Numbered from the stretch's first letter, positions 8,704 to 19,052 are shown. The stretch: DNA of 64,000 nt from Herpetosiphonaceae bacterium (GCA_013821605.1 JACDGP010000003.1:1-64000); one strand, 5' to 3'. Numbers and translations: made by a program. Notes: a model not told the origin generated them from the sequence alone.

Positions 8704-9101
8704 TAGTTTTCGTCTCTCGCGAAGAGTTGCTCTTCAAGCCGGTCGGCGGTTGTCGCAACTTCGCGCAACATGATCAGCACTTCTTGTGGTTGTGCGGTGT
8801 CGAGCAGTTGGCTGGCGACGACGAAGATCATCTGGCGCACAACGGCAACGCGGCAAAACATCGTTTTGTCGTTCATCGCCAGCAAATACCAGGGATCGAG
8901 CCCGCGATAGACCTGGCCCACGCCCGAAACGAAATCGATCAGTTGATGGCCTTCGTGATCGGGCCGGATGGTCGCCGAGACAACCTGAAAGCGCGCACCA
9001 GGCAATGGGACGGTCAGGGTGTAGACATCATGTACGACATCAAGCGGTGTGCGCAGATACGTCGCCAGATCGTGCATGAGTTTATCGAGTGGCAATGGCA
9101 T
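8703..9101 (-). CDS. Hypothetical protein, 132 aa
   Basis: A soluble alpha/beta protein of 132 residues beginning MPLPLDKLMHDLATYL. The fold pattern (short helix, five-strand-like stretches, long C-terminal helix) recalls YbjN/secretion-chaperone-like proteins, but I cannot assign it. The start at 9101 is chosen because the frame upstream is not protein-like and runs through the terminator hairpin of metK. A -10-like TATACT lies about 30 bases upstream on the minus strand. It is the first gene of the unit with the epimerase and phosphoesterase; the TAATG overlap with the epimerase start implies coupling. Confidence 0.7.
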   Translation of the reverse strand: MPLPLDKLMHDLATYLRTPLDVVHDVYTLTVPLPGARFQVVSATIRPDHEGHQLIDFVSGVGQVYRGLDPWYLLAMNDKTMFCRVAVVRQMIFVVASQLLDTAQPQEVLIMLREVATTADRLEEQLFARDEN

Positions 9102-9171
9102 AGATGGTCGCCGTGACAAATTGCTGGGGGAAGTATACCTGATGAGTGACGCCGTGCTTGACAACAACACG

Positions 9172-9201
9172 ACCAACCGTGGCAGCTGGCCCACGGTTGG
9201 T
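9172..9201 (-). terminator. Hairpin terminator after metK
   Basis: An eleven-base-pair perfect stem (ACCAACCGTGG / CCACGGTTGGT) with an eight-base loop lies just after the metK stop on the minus strand. The following bases are GT-rich (CGTGTTGTTG) rather than a pure T run, so termination is likely but perhaps not complete. Confidence 0.65.
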
Positions 9202-9231
9202 CCTATGTGCTTACCCCTGCGTAGAGTTGTG

Positions 9232-10446
9232 CTACAGCCCCGCCGCGTCTCGTAATTCTTCGGTTTTATCGGTGCGTTCCCAGGGGGCATCGATATCGTG
9301 CCGACCAAAATGGCCATACGAGGCCGTCTTTTGGTAGATCGGGCGGCGCAGATCAAGGTCACGGATAATTGCACCGGGGCGTAGATCGAAGTGCATGTCG
9401 ATAATGCGCCGCAACTCCTCGTCGGCAATTTTGCCGGTGCCGAAGGTCTCGAAGGAGATCGACAACGGCTTGGCAACGCCGATGGCATAGCTGAGCTGGA
9501 GTTCGAAGCGGTCGGCCAGACCGGCGGCTACAATATTTTTAGCGACATAGCGCGCGGCATAGGCGGCTGAGCGGTCAACTTTGGTCGGATCTTTGCCTGA
9601 GAAGGCACCACCACCGTGGCGGGCGATGCCACCATAGCTATCTACGATGATCTTGCGGCCGGTGAGGCCGGCATCGCCCATGGGTCCGCCGACTACAAAG
9701 CGACCGGTCGGGTTAACGAAGTACTTGGTTTTGTCGTCAAGCAGTTCGGCCGGCATGACGGCTTTGATAACGTACTGCAGCACATCGTCGCGAATTTGCT
9801 GTTGTGAGACTTGTGCATCGTGTTGAGCTGAGACCAGTACCGTATCGACGCGCACCGGCTTGCCGTGGGCATATTCAACCGTGACCTGCGCTTTGCCATC
9901 AGGCCGTAGGTATGGCAGTTGCCCCGATTTACGCACGTCGCTTAGGCGCCGTGTCAAGCGGTGGGCCAGGGAGATCGTCAGCGGCATGAACTCTTCCGAC
10001 TCGTTGCAGGCGAAGCCAAACATCATGCCCTGGTCGCCGGCACCGACTGCCTCGACCTCGGCTTCGGACATCGTGCCGATCTTGGCTTCCAGTGCTTTGT
10101 CGACACCCTGGGCGATGTCGGGTGACTGGTCGTGCAGCGCGACGATCACACCGCAGGTGGCAGCGTCGAAGCCATAGTCACTGTTGGTATAGCCAATCTC
10201 ACGGATCACGCGTCGCACAATGTCCTGGACCGGGACATAGGCCTCCGCCGTCACTTCGCCCAGCACGACCACCAGACCGGTCGTCGTCGCGGTCTCACAA
10301 GCGACGCGACCGTTGGGATCCTTCGCCAGAATCGCGTCCAGAATCGCATCCGAAATTTGGTCGCAAATCTTATCGGGATGGCCCTCAGTCACCGACTCCG
10401 AGGTCAGGAAGAGCTGGGGGGCATCCGTAAACGTTGTTCCACTCAT
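9232..10446 (-). CDS. metK: S-adenosylmethionine synthetase
   Basis: Makes S-adenosylmethionine from methionine and ATP; cytoplasmic homotetramer. The 404-residue protein is full length and has [13 protein letters not shown]-type N-terminal motif, [12 protein letters not shown] (adenosyl binding), and the P-loop-like [19 protein letters not shown]. It is the last gene of a four-gene minus-strand operon led by a SAM-I riboswitch, starting 23 bases after the ahcY stop. Regulation by its own product through that riboswitch is the natural reading. Confidence 0.97.
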   Translation of the reverse strand: MSGTTFTDAPQLFLTSESVTEGHPDKICDQISDAILDAILAKDPNGRVACETATTTGLVVVLGEVTAEAYVPVQDIVRRVIREIGYTNSDYGFDAATCGVIVALHDQSPDIAQGVDKALEAKIGTMSEAEVEAVGAGDQGMMFGFACNESEEFMPLTISLAHRLTRRLSDVRKSGQLPYLRPDGKAQVTVEYAHGKPVRVDTVLVSAQHDAQVSQQQIRDDVLQYVIKAVMPAELLDDKTKYFVNPTGRFVVGGPMGDAGLTGRKIIVDSYGGIARHGGGAFSGKDPTKVDRSAAYAARYVAKNIVAAGLADRFELQLSYAIGVAKPLSISFETFGTGKIADEELRRIIDMHFDLRPGAIIRDLDLRRPIYQKTASYGHFGRHDIDAPWERTDKTEELRDAAGL

Positions 10447-10469
10447 AAGCAGTAGTGCTCCACTATCGA

Positions 10470-11735
<1,266 letters not shown>

Positions 11736-11765
11736 TCAATCGTTCTCCTGATAGTTGGTTTACAT

Positions 11766-12746
11766 TCAGTAGCTTACGGCTACCGGCTTCTCAAAAAGGG
11801 CTTCTACGGCAGCATCGCTGCCGAAGTTCTCACGATAGCGCGCGAGGAACTCGGCCTGGGTATAGGCGTGTTGTTGTGGTCCAGCGTGCTCAATGGCATA
11901 AACAGCGGTGAGAGCGGCGATGCGCCCACAGGTGGCCCACGGCAAACCGTTGGCGATCCCTTTAACGAGGCCCGCCCGGAAGGCGTCTCCCGCCCCCGTG
12001 GGGTTAATCACTTCGCGTGGCTTAGCTGCTGGGATGATATATTCCTGGCCGTCGGCAAAGATCGACGAGCCGGCCTCGCCTTTGGTCACGACACAGAACG
12101 GTACCGATTGGTACAGGTCAGCCTCACTCATACCCAGCTTTTCGGCCATCATGCCGAATTCGTAGTCGTTGCCGGCTAAGATGCGAGCACCGGCGAAACC
12201 CGCGCGTAGCTCTGCAGCTTGCATGCGAGGCATCTGCATTGATGGGTCATAAAGATAGGGAATGCCGAGACGGATACATTCAGCGGCATAATTGGCCATC
12301 GCCAGTGGATCGTTGGGCGAGATGATGACCAGATCTTCGCTGGTTAGCCCGTGGTTATCCAAGTGCAACGTGTGGGCCTGGCTCATGGCACCAGGATAGA
12401 AAGCGATGATCTGATTATCCTCAAGGTCGGTGTTAATAAAGCAGGAGGAGGTGAACTCACCGGGCACGACCGCGATGCTGCGCGTGTTAACACCCTGCTG
12501 CTCCAGCCATGCGCGGTAATCCCCAAAATCTTCGCCGACAGTGGCAACGACTTCCGGCTGCTCACCTAATAAGGCCAGATTAAAGGCAATATTAGCGGCC
12601 GTGCCGCCGCGCTGCTTTTTCATCGACTCCACCAGAAACGACACACTCAACGTATGTAATTTATCGGCCACAATATGCTCTTTAAAATGGCCGGGAAAGA
12701 CCATCAAATAATCATACGCGACCGAACCCGTCACGATAATCCGCAT
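11766..12746 (-). CDS. PfkB-family sugar/nucleoside kinase, probable adenosine kinase
   Basis: ATP-dependent kinase of the ribokinase family. The 326-residue protein has the N-terminal substrate-binding GGTAANIAFNLALLG (residues 47-61), SFLVESMKKQRGG, the P-site NPTGAGDAFRAGL with catalytic Asp254 and a complete C-terminus. The family includes adenosine, ribose and fructokinases; placement immediately upstream of ahcY in a SAM-riboswitch operon makes adenosine (released by AhcY) the most likely substrate, which is an inference. Removing adenosine would pull the AhcY reaction forward. Confidence 0.9.
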   Translation of the reverse strand: MRIIVTGSVAYDYLMVFPGHFKEHIVADKLHTLSVSFLVESMKKQRGGTAANIAFNLALLGEQPEVVATVGEDFGDYRAWLEQQGVNTRSIAVVPGEFTSSCFINTDLEDNQIIAFYPGAMSQAHTLHLDNHGLTSEDLVIISPNDPLAMANYAAECIRLGIPYLYDPSMQMPRMQAAELRAGFAGARILAGNDYEFGMMAEKLGMSEADLYQSVPFCVVTKGEAGSSIFADGQEYIIPAAKPREVINPTGAGDAFRAGLVKGIANGLPWATCGRIAALTAVYAIEHAGPQQHAYTQAEFLARYRENFGSDAAVEALFEKPVAVSY

Positions 12747-12764
12747 AGGTACTCCCCTAACTCC

Positions 12765-13787
12765 CTACTCAATGGCATAGGCTTGCCGTAATAACTCTGC
12801 TAGATCGGCAGTGAGCGTCAATACGCGTTCCGCCTCAGCCGGTGACAGCTGGTGTAAGGTGTCTTCCGGCATGATCATTGATGCACGTACCACGTATTCG
12901 ACCGGCAGGTCCGCCTCTTGGAGCGCTTTTAATACCGAGCCAAAACGCGCCGCCAGTCGACCCGCCGTCACCTGCCGTAAGCCGTCGCTGGTGACCGGCA
13001 CGATGCCCCAGCCAATCGCGCCTTTGCGCCGGATAAAGCTATGCAGATCGCCAGCCCAGCTTTCAGCCTGTTCCGGCGAGGGCAGGGTCACGCCCACGAC
13101 CTCGACCGTTTCGCTGGCCAACAACTGCTGTAGTTGCACGTGTGCTCCCACCCACACGCCACGTATCCCGCTATGCTGGCCCCAGACCTCGCTCAGCGCA
13201 TCGTGAACTGCCTCCCACGTCAGCGAAACAAACGGTGAATCGAGCAGCTCCAGATAGGGTTCATAGAGCCACTGCAGTACGGGTTTGTGCCAGTGGCCCA
13301 AGCGTTCGGCTTGGAATTGTAACTGGAGGTAGAGATGCTTGACGATGGCATCGACCATGGTTGGATCGCTCAAGGCCGACTCATACTCGGCGTTGATGAG
13401 CGTTAGTGCTAAGCTGACGGGCCCCCATTGCACGGTACTAAGCGCCTGTACCGACCGAAGTTTCCCGTCGCCTTGCTCAAGCTCTTCCAAGGCTGCCAAA
13501 TCCAGCGCGCGACTCTCGGTTTGGTGTTTAAGGTACGCGACGTATAACGTATCAAGCGCCGTTTGCATGTCGGGGCCGCCCCAGGTGGCATGGTCGCCAG
13601 CCATGGTGGCTCCCGGCAAATTGTGGAGTGCCAAGCGCAGCAAATCTTCACCATGCTGGTGAAGCAATGGAACCGGGGCCAGCTGGCGAAGCCGGGGCAG
13701 CACAACATCCCACAACTCCACCGTCGGGGGATGGGGCAGTGGTCCTAGGGCTGTTGGCAAACAATTCGGGCGAAACGGCAAGGGCAT
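12765..13787 (-). CDS. MetE-like/UROD-like TIM-barrel protein, first gene of the S-box operon
   Basis: A 340-residue soluble protein. Pattern similarity to cobalamin-independent methionine synthase catalytic-domain proteins (UROD/MetE-like superfamily) is seen in the order of segments: N-terminal TALGPLPHPP (residues 12-21), WGPVSLALTL (121-130), LYEPYLELLDSPFVSL (174-189) and GAIGWGIVPV (256-265). In typical members a HxCG zinc motif follows the EPYL segment by about 35 residues; here that place reads GVWVGAHVQL, so the usual Cys is missing. It may be a divergent methionine synthase or a non-catalytic/regulatory relative. The ATG at 13787 is forced by an in-frame stop two codons upstream; the ribosome site (GGTGGGAG) is rather distant. 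The next gene starts 18 bases downstream. Confidence 0.72.
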   Translation of the reverse strand: MPLPFRPNCLPTALGPLPHPPTVELWDVVLPRLRQLAPVPLLHQHGEDLLRLALHNLPGATMAGDHATWGGPDMQTALDTLYVAYLKHQTESRALDLAALEELEQGDGKLRSVQALSTVQWGPVSLALTLINAEYESALSDPTMVDAIVKHLYLQLQFQAERLGHWHKPVLQWLYEPYLELLDSPFVSLTWEAVHDALSEVWGQHSGIRGVWVGAHVQLQQLLASETVEVVGVTLPSPEQAESWAGDLHSFIRRKGAIGWGIVPVTSDGLRQVTAGRLAARFGSVLKALQEADLPVEYVVRASMIMPEDTLHQLSPAEAERVLTLTADLAELLRQAYAIE

Positions 13788-13839
13788 GGGTTATGTACGG
13801 CTTAGGGCTCCCACCAAACAGTTTGTGTGTCCATATTCC

Positions 13840-13868
13840 AAAAAAAAAGCCACTCAGCATGAGAGGCT
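13840..13868 (-). terminator. Riboswitch expression-platform terminator
   Basis: On the minus strand a stem AGCCTCTCA / TGAGTGGCT with a three-base loop and one mismatch is followed by nine T residues. The CTCTCAT of its 5' arm is also complementary to ATGAGAG at the 3' side of riboswitch helix P1, giving the competing antiterminator expected when SAM is absent. Confidence 0.93.
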
Positions 13869-13877
13869 ACGTACCAA

Positions 13878-13990
13878 CTCTCATCTTTCCGCACATGCGG
13901 CAGGATTTGGCACCTTGAACGCGTCCATTCTGGTATCGTCGCCGGTTGCCGGAGCTTCGCAGGGCCTGTCCCTCCGCTCCTCGCGATGAG
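13878..13990 (-). ncRNA. SAM-I (S-box) riboswitch aptamer
   Basis: Binds S-adenosylmethionine and turns the downstream operon off. On the minus strand the conserved S-box elements occur in order: P1 5' strand CTCATCGCGA, GGAGGGACAGGCCCTGCGAAG, the kink-turn and pseudoknot region CCGGCAACCGGC, AAGGTGCCAAATCCTGC and GGAAAGATGAGAG closing P1. CTCATC (13990-13985) pairs with GATGAG (13885-13880). It is followed by a terminator with a nine-T run, then by the MetE-like, kinase, ahcY and metK genes. This is one of the strongest calls in the window. Confidence 0.96.
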
Positions 13991-14012
13991 TCGCGTATTC
14001 ACTTGTTACGCA

Positions 14013-14041
14013 ACTATAGCATACTCTCCTTCTGTCCGCAA
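14013..14041 (-). promoter_or_regulatory. Promoter of the SAM operon
   Basis: On the minus strand a -35 TTGCGG is separated by 17 bases from a -10 TATAGT, with TGC directly before it (extended -10). Transcription would begin near 14006, about 16 bases before the riboswitch P1 helix and about 220 bases before the first start codon. Confidence 0.75.
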
Positions 14042-14099
14042 ACCTAGTTGACGAAGGGCGATAGCGCCTCTACAATGGCCGGCTGCTAACAAGGGTACC

Positions 14100-14948
14100 A
14101 TGACGATCATTACACAAAAAATGGTGCGTGCCTTTATTGAGGGGCGCTACTGGCAGCATCCTATTCGTGCGTGGCGGATCTTTCGGGCTGAAACGGCGCG
14201 CAAAAATTGGGGTTATAAGCAGGCCTGGGAAGCCGTGGGTCAGGATGCCGGCTGGACCTTTACGATGATGAACGGCAGCCCGGACGAAGCCACGTTGCAA
14301 CGGACGGGTGCAGCCATGGCGCGGCGCTTGGTTGATGCCCTGACGATCACATCCGCAGACCGTGTGTTGGAGGTGGGCTGTGGTGTGGCGCGGGTCGGGC
14401 GTGAGCTAGCACCCTTGGTACGGGAATGGCATGGTGCGGACATTTCGGCCCCAATCCTGCACATCGCCCGTCGCCGTACCGCCCACTTGCCCAACGTGTA
14501 TTTCCACGAGTTGAGTCGCACGAGCTTGCCTTTCGGTGATGACAGCTTCGACCGCGCCTACTCGCATCTGGTGATGTTCCACCTGGATAAAGAAGATATG
14601 TTTGGCTATCTCCAGGAGTTGGCCCGCGTGCTCGTGCCGGGCGGGCTGGTTTATTTCGATACCTGGAATCTGCTCCATCCGCAAGGTTGGGAACGCTTTC
14701 TATGGGAGCGTGAGCACCATCGCGACAAAGCGGTGAAACCGGCTCATCGTAACCAGTTTGCAACGGTGGAAGAGGTGCGCCTGTATGTGGAAAAGGCTGG
14801 TTTAGTGCCGTTGGCGGTGCTCAACGAAAGCTTTTGGCTGCAGGTTATTGCCGCTAAGCCCGGCCCCTCCGTCGATCTTGACAGCCTGCACAACTCGCTA
14901 CAGCAGTTGGAGGCCCTGGTACCGCACGGTCATTGGTATTACGAGTGA
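14100..14948 (+). CDS. Class I SAM-dependent methyltransferase
   Basis: Transfers a methyl group from SAM to an unidentified substrate. In the 282-residue protein, SAM-binding motif I is DRVLEVGCGVARVGREL (about residues 85-101), motif II region GADIS follows, then FDRAYSHLVMFHL (motif III/post-I) and VPGGLVYFDTWNLL. There is no membrane segment. The weak AAGGG before the ATG at 14100 is the only ribosome site. It is transcribed divergently from the SAM operon, sharing the intergenic region, and its stop overlaps the convergent AlaX gene by ten bases. Substrate type (lipid, small molecule) cannot be told. Confidence 0.87.
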   Translation: MTIITQKMVRAFIEGRYWQHPIRAWRIFRAETARKNWGYKQAWEAVGQDAGWTFTMMNGSPDEATLQRTGAAMARRLVDALTITSADRVLEVGCGVARVGRELAPLVREWHGADISAPILHIARRRTAHLPNVYFHELSRTSLPFGDDSFDRAYSHLVMFHLDKEDMFGYLQELARVLVPGGLVYFDTWNLLHPQGWERFLWEREHHRDKAVKPAHRNQFATVEEVRLYVEKAGLVPLAVLNESFWLQVIAAKPGPSVDLDSLHNSLQQLEALVPHGHWYYE

Positions 14949-16153
14949 ACATCCTGCAGAGCTTCGACGGCGGCGGCTAGCGCCACATCGATCAAAGCAA
15001 CATTCGGCCCACCTCCCTGAGCAGCATCGGCTTTGCCACCACCTTTGCCACCGACGATGGCGGCAGCAGTGCGGAGTAGGGCACCCATATCGGGGTGAAG
15101 TGTGGTGGCACGGCTAAAGACGAACTGCGCTTTGTCACCGGCCAGAGCGAGCAGGGCGATCCCGCCGCCGTCAGCGATGGCACGGGCGAGCAGACGCACT
15201 TCGTCGAGTGGGCGGTCATGGAGCACCTGGGCTACAACCGGCATGCCGTTGATCTCCGTAGCTGCAGCCAAGGAGGCCTGCGCTTCGTAGACACATAGCT
15301 CGCGACGTGCCGACGCCAAAGCCTTGCGACTTGTCTCCTCGGCGAGGCGTACCCGTTGCAGGGCAGCGGGTAGATCAACGGCGGCCACGCTGAGCTCGTT
15401 CGCTAAGGTCGTGATGATCGCCGTCTTCGCGCGATAATCATGTAACGCACGGCTGCCGCAGATAAACTCGATGCGCAGGCTGTCGCCCCGCCGTTCCCAA
15501 CGACGGAGGGCGACGATCCCAACTTCGCCCGTGCGGCGAGGATGAGTACCACCGCAGGCCGAGTGATCGACATCACCCGCCGATACGATGCGAACGCGAT
15601 CATGAACCTTCGGCGGCCGGCGTAGCGCCAGTGAGGCGAGTTCTTCGGGCGTGACAAAGCGCACGTGTACCGGTAGATCATCGTAAATGACCCGGTTGGT
15701 CCATTCTTCGGCTGCTACCAATTGGTCCGGACTAAGGCTCGTATTTTCGATATCGACCGTACAGCTTTCTTCCCCTAAATGCACCGCTACGGTCGGCGCG
15801 CCAAAGAGCTGCTCGAAGGCGGCCGACAAGAGGTGCTGGCCGTGATGCTGCTGCATGAAGTCGAAACGACGCGGCCAGTCGATCAGGCCGTGCACCTCGT
15901 CAGCGAGTAGTGGGGCAGGGAGGTGGTGCCATACTATCTCGTCTGCGACCTGCACATCGGTCACCGGTACCCCGTTTAGGGTGCCATGATCGGGCAATTG
16001 ACCACCGCCCTCGGGATAAAAGGCCGAGCGGTCGAGGGCGACCAGCCAGTGATCCTCGGTCTGATGGCGGGCAACGACCTGTGCCGTGAACTCCTGCAGA
16101 TAGGGATCGGTGAAGTACAAGCGCACGGTGGGCGCGATCTGGTGAGTGGTCAT
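14939..16153 (-). CDS. Alanyl-tRNA editing protein, AlaX-L type with DHHA1 domain
   Basis: Freestanding trans-editing enzyme that deacylates mischarged tRNA(Ala). The 404-residue protein resembles the C-terminal half of AlaRS: an N-terminal beta-barrel (FYPEGGGQLPDHGTL), the editing zinc site H103xxxH107 in QQHHGQHLLSA and the CGGTH motif, and a C-terminal DHHA1-like domain with GGKGGGKADAAQGGG. It lacks the aminoacylation domain. It starts only six bases after the gltX stop, so both tRNA-quality genes form one minus-strand unit. Confidence 0.92.
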   Translation of the reverse strand: MTTHQIAPTVRLYFTDPYLQEFTAQVVARHQTEDHWLVALDRSAFYPEGGGQLPDHGTLNGVPVTDVQVADEIVWHHLPAPLLADEVHGLIDWPRRFDFMQQHHGQHLLSAAFEQLFGAPTVAVHLGEESCTVDIENTSLSPDQLVAAEEWTNRVIYDDLPVHVRFVTPEELASLALRRPPKVHDRVRIVSAGDVDHSACGGTHPRRTGEVGIVALRRWERRGDSLRIEFICGSRALHDYRAKTAIITTLANELSVAAVDLPAALQRVRLAEETSRKALASARRELCVYEAQASLAAATEINGMPVVAQVLHDRPLDEVRLLARAIADGGGIALLALAGDKAQFVFSRATTLHPDMGALLRTAAAIVGGKGGGKADAAQGGGPNVALIDVALAAAVEALQDVHS

Positions 16154-16159
16154 GGTGAG

Positions 16160-17632
16160 CTACTCCAGGGAGGCCGTGGCGACGGTCAGCCGCTCCAGGG
16201 TCGCGGCTTGGCCTAGCACAGCAAGGGTTTGGAAGAGCGGTGGAGTCGCTTTGCTGCCGGTCGCAGCTACACGCAAGGCCATAAAGAGGTCACCGGCTTT
16301 GACGCCACGCTGCTCGGCCAGGTCGCGTAGGGCTGGCTCAAGCCCCTCCTCGTCCCAGGTTACGAGTCCACTGAGCGTGGTATAGGCGTGCTGTAGCAGT
16401 TCCTTGGTTGTCGCGACATCGAGCTTTTTCGGAACCAGATCGTTGCGCACATACTGTGTCGGTGCCTCGAAAAAGAAGCGGCTCAGGTCGATCGCGTCGG
16501 ACAGGGTTTGTAGTCGGTCCTGGATCAACGGGACGATGCGTTCCACCAAGGCCTGCTGCTCAGGAGTGGCCGGTGTGCTCACCAATTCGGCTTTTTCGAG
16601 ATAGGGCATGATCATGCCGGCGATCTCCTGCGGCGTGTGCTGGCGAATATAGTGGCCATTAAACCAGTTGAGCTTGTCGTGCGAGAAGACACCGCCGTTG
16701 GGCGAGATGCGCTCGATCGAGAAGCGCTCGATCAACTCCTCACGCGTCATGAACTCGGTCGTTTCGTCATAGCCCCAACCGACCAGCGCCAGGCAATTAG
16801 TCAGTGCTTCGACCAGATAGCCGCGCTCGATGAACTCGTTGATCGCCGTCGCACCATGGCGCTTGGATAACTTCTTGCCGTCGGTGCCCAGTACTTGTGG
16901 CACATGCACCCAGACCGGCTGCTCCCAGCCCATGAACTGGTACAACAGCACGTGGTACGGCGAGGTGGCGATCCATTCGTCGCCGCGCAGCACATGCGTA
17001 ATCTCCATCAGATGATCATCAACGTTAGCGGCGAAGGCGTAGGTCGGAAAGCCATCGCTTTTGATCATGACCGGATCGTTTAAGACCGCGTGTTTAAAGG
17101 TAATTGGTCCACGTAACACATCATGAAGTACCGTCTCACCATCCAGCGGTGTAGCCAGACGCAAGACCGACGGTATACCGGCGGCTTGTTGCGCCGCCCG
17201 ATCCTCCGGCGATAGATTACGGCAGTGGCGGTCATAGCCCGGCGGCTCTCGGCGGGCCTGTTTTTCCCGATTGACCGCTTCTAGCCGCTCGGGCGTGCAG
17301 AAGCAGCGGTATAAGATGCCACGCTCTTCCATCTCCGCCGCTAATGGATGGTAGATTGGGAGCCGCTCGGATTCGCGGTAGGGTCCAAACGGTCCGCCGA
17401 CATCGGGTCCTTCGTCCCACTGAAAACCCATCATCTGGAGCGATGCTTTAAGTTGTTCTTCGGCCCCTGGAACATAACGCTTGCGATCGGTATCCTCGAC
17501 GCGCAGAATAAACTGGCCGCCCGTTTGGCGGGCCAGGAGCCAATCGAAGAGGACGGTCCGCATGCTGCCGATATGCACAAAGCCGGTCGGACTGGGGGCG
17601 AAACGGGTGCGAGCGGGACGAAGATCAGGCAT
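16160..17632 (-). CDS. gltX: Glutamyl-tRNA synthetase
   Basis: Class I aminoacyl-tRNA synthetase that charges tRNA(Glu), possibly also tRNA(Gln) in bacteria lacking GlnRS. The 490-residue protein has FAPSPTGFVHIGSMRT (HIGH-type motif, here HIGS instead of the common HLGG), LRVEDTDRKR and KLSKRHGATA (KMSKS-type loop). The C-terminal anticodon-binding domain is complete. The start at 17632 fits the family start. It is the first gene of a two-gene unit with the AlaX-L gene and follows the UbiA-type gene by 16 bases in the same direction. Confidence 0.96.
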   Translation of the reverse strand: MPDLRPARTRFAPSPTGFVHIGSMRTVLFDWLLARQTGGQFILRVEDTDRKRYVPGAEEQLKASLQMMGFQWDEGPDVGGPFGPYRESERLPIYHPLAAEMEERGILYRCFCTPERLEAVNREKQARREPPGYDRHCRNLSPEDRAAQQAAGIPSVLRLATPLDGETVLHDVLRGPITFKHAVLNDPVMIKSDGFPTYAFAANVDDHLMEITHVLRGDEWIATSPYHVLLYQFMGWEQPVWVHVPQVLGTDGKKLSKRHGATAINEFIERGYLVEALTNCLALVGWGYDETTEFMTREELIERFSIERISPNGGVFSHDKLNWFNGHYIRQHTPQEIAGMIMPYLEKAELVSTPATPEQQALVERIVPLIQDRLQTLSDAIDLSRFFFEAPTQYVRNDLVPKKLDVATTKELLQHAYTTLSGLVTWDEEGLEPALRDLAEQRGVKAGDLFMALRVAATGSKATPPLFQTLAVLGQAATLERLTVATASLE

Positions 17633-17648
17633 GAAGAGATCCTTATTG

Positions 17649-18650
17649 TTATTTATTGCCGAACCAAACCAGGATCGCTACGACGAGGATGCCCCATGAC
17701 ATGATCGAAGTAAAGAAAGGCCGGTCGCGGAACAGCAGATCCGCCGGTTCGCCGCCTTCCTTTTTTTGGACGATCAAGTACAGGTAGCGAAACATGGCGT
17801 AGATCACGAAAGGGATGGTCAGCATCAGATACGGAAAGCCTTCTTTGGGCACGGCGGGGGCGGTAAAGGTAGCCTGGCTGTAGGCCATGATCGTGCAGGC
17901 CACGTCGATCAAGATCAGCTGTTCAAGGAGCTTATGCGAGTATTCTTCGAGGATGCGGCGGTGGCTACCGGCATCACTTTCCAGCACTTGTAGCTCGTTA
18001 TAGCGCTTACCTAAGCCCAGGAAGAGTGCTAGCAACAACACACACAGCAACCACCAAGGTGTAATGGCGACGAATAAGACGGCGGCACCGCCCACCGCCC
18101 GCAGCACGAAGCCCCCGGCAATGGCAAACAGGTCGATAATGACGACATGCTTCAGCACAAAAGTATAGGCCACCTGGAGCACAAAATACAGCACCAGCAC
18201 AACGGTAAACGCAGCCCAGCCACGGTCGAAGGCACCCCCAGTCCAGATCAGGGTTAAGGGAACCAGCAACGAACCAAAGGCGAGTGCCACGGCTGTAAGG
18301 CGGGCGAGGACGGGTGAGAGCTGTCCGGAGGCGAGAGGACGCAGCCGTTTACGAGGATGCTGGCGGTCTTGTTCGATGTCGGCCAGATCGTTGATCAGAT
18401 AGATCGAGCTTGAGACCAGGCAAAATAGTATAAAGGCGATAAGCACGCGGCCCAGCGCCGCGACGTTGGTGAACAGGTGTTTTTCGGCAAAGACAATACC
18501 GGCGAAGACGAAGGCGTTTTTGACCCATTGCTTGGGGCGCATCGCCTTTAGCAGATAGCGCAAGGTTGTCAACAGCGAGCTACGAGCAAGCGTGATTGGC
18601 TCATTCACAAAAGTTATTTCCAGATACCAGCGGATCACGCACAGCAGCAT
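17649..18650 (-). CDS. UbiA-family prenyltransferase, decaprenyl-phosphate phosphoribosyltransferase-like
   Basis: Polytopic membrane enzyme with about eight to nine helices. MRPKQWVKNAFVFAG, INDLADIEQDRQHPRKRLRPL (metal/pyrophosphate-binding NDxxDxxxD) and LGKRYNELQVLESDAGSHR match the DPPR synthase branch, which moves phosphoribose from PRPP to a polyprenyl phosphate for cell-envelope arabinose/ribose donors. That branch assignment comes from the HPxKRxRP pattern. The frame extends to a TTG at 18680; ATG 18650 is the first ATG, and GTG 18608 (after GGAA) would give a more family-like N-terminus, so the start is uncertain. It ends 16 bases before gltX. Confidence 0.85.
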   Translation of the reverse strand: MLLCVIRWYLEITFVNEPITLARSSLLTTLRYLLKAMRPKQWVKNAFVFAGIVFAEKHLFTNVAALGRVLIAFILFCLVSSSIYLINDLADIEQDRQHPRKRLRPLASGQLSPVLARLTAVALAFGSLLVPLTLIWTGGAFDRGWAAFTVVLVLYFVLQVAYTFVLKHVVIIDLFAIAGGFVLRAVGGAAVLFVAITPWWLLCVLLLALFLGLGKRYNELQVLESDAGSHRRILEEYSHKLLEQLILIDVACTIMAYSQATFTAPAVPKEGFPYLMLTIPFVIYAMFRYLYLIVQKKEGGEPADLLFRDRPFFTSIMSWGILVVAILVWFGNK

Positions 18651-18736
18651 GTAGAGATACTGCGAATGATGATCCTGCAATCTGTTCTATTGTACCTGAG
18701 GGGTATCAGCGGTGCAAAAGCGTTGATCACGCAATT

Positions 18737-18766
18737 AGGCAGTCGCCTTGTCACAACTGCCTTTTT
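18737..18766. terminator. Hairpin with T run between UbiA-type gene and BrnTA module
   Basis: A seven-base-pair stem AGGCAGT / ACTGCCT with a twelve-base loop is followed by TTTT on the plus strand. Both flanking genes run on the minus strand, where the hairpin is followed by TAATTGCG, so orientation is odd; it may still slow read-through from the toxin-antitoxin module. Confidence 0.4.
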
Positions 18767-18788
18767 CAAGGTATGAGTTTGGTTGGGC

Positions 18789-19052
18789 TTAGGCTGCTTC
18801 CCGCGCTTGCTCTTGCAGCCAGTGAGTAATCAGTGCTTCCGCTGATACATGCTGAGTCTTGGCAATAGCTACGACTTTCTTCATGAGGTCTGCATCGATC
18901 GCAACTAAATAGTGTCGTCGCTTGATGTCAACATCAAAGGCAGCTTCAGCCATGTGTTCAACGTATTCACCCATATCATGAGTGTCGAAAAAGTCCGTAA
19001 GCTCCTGGATAGACTCAAATTGCGGAAGCGACGAAGATTTATTTTCTGCCAT
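18789..19052 (-). CDS. brnA: BrnA/CopG-type antitoxin
   Basis: An 87-residue protein beginning MAENKSSSLPQFESIQ. The middle FFDTHDMGEYVEHM and FDVDIKRRHYLVAIDADLMKKVVAIAK, followed by HVSAEALITHWL, is the pattern of short ribbon-helix-helix antitoxins found next to BrnT toxins. The start at 19052 overlaps the end of the toxin gene by 14 bases, the normal toxin-first order of BrnTA. It would neutralise the toxin and repress the shared promoter, both from family knowledge. Confidence 0.82.
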   Translation of the reverse strand: MAENKSSSLPQFESIQELTDFFDTHDMGEYVEHMAEAAFDVDIKRRHYLVAIDADLMKKVVAIAKTQHVSAEALITHWLQEQAREAA

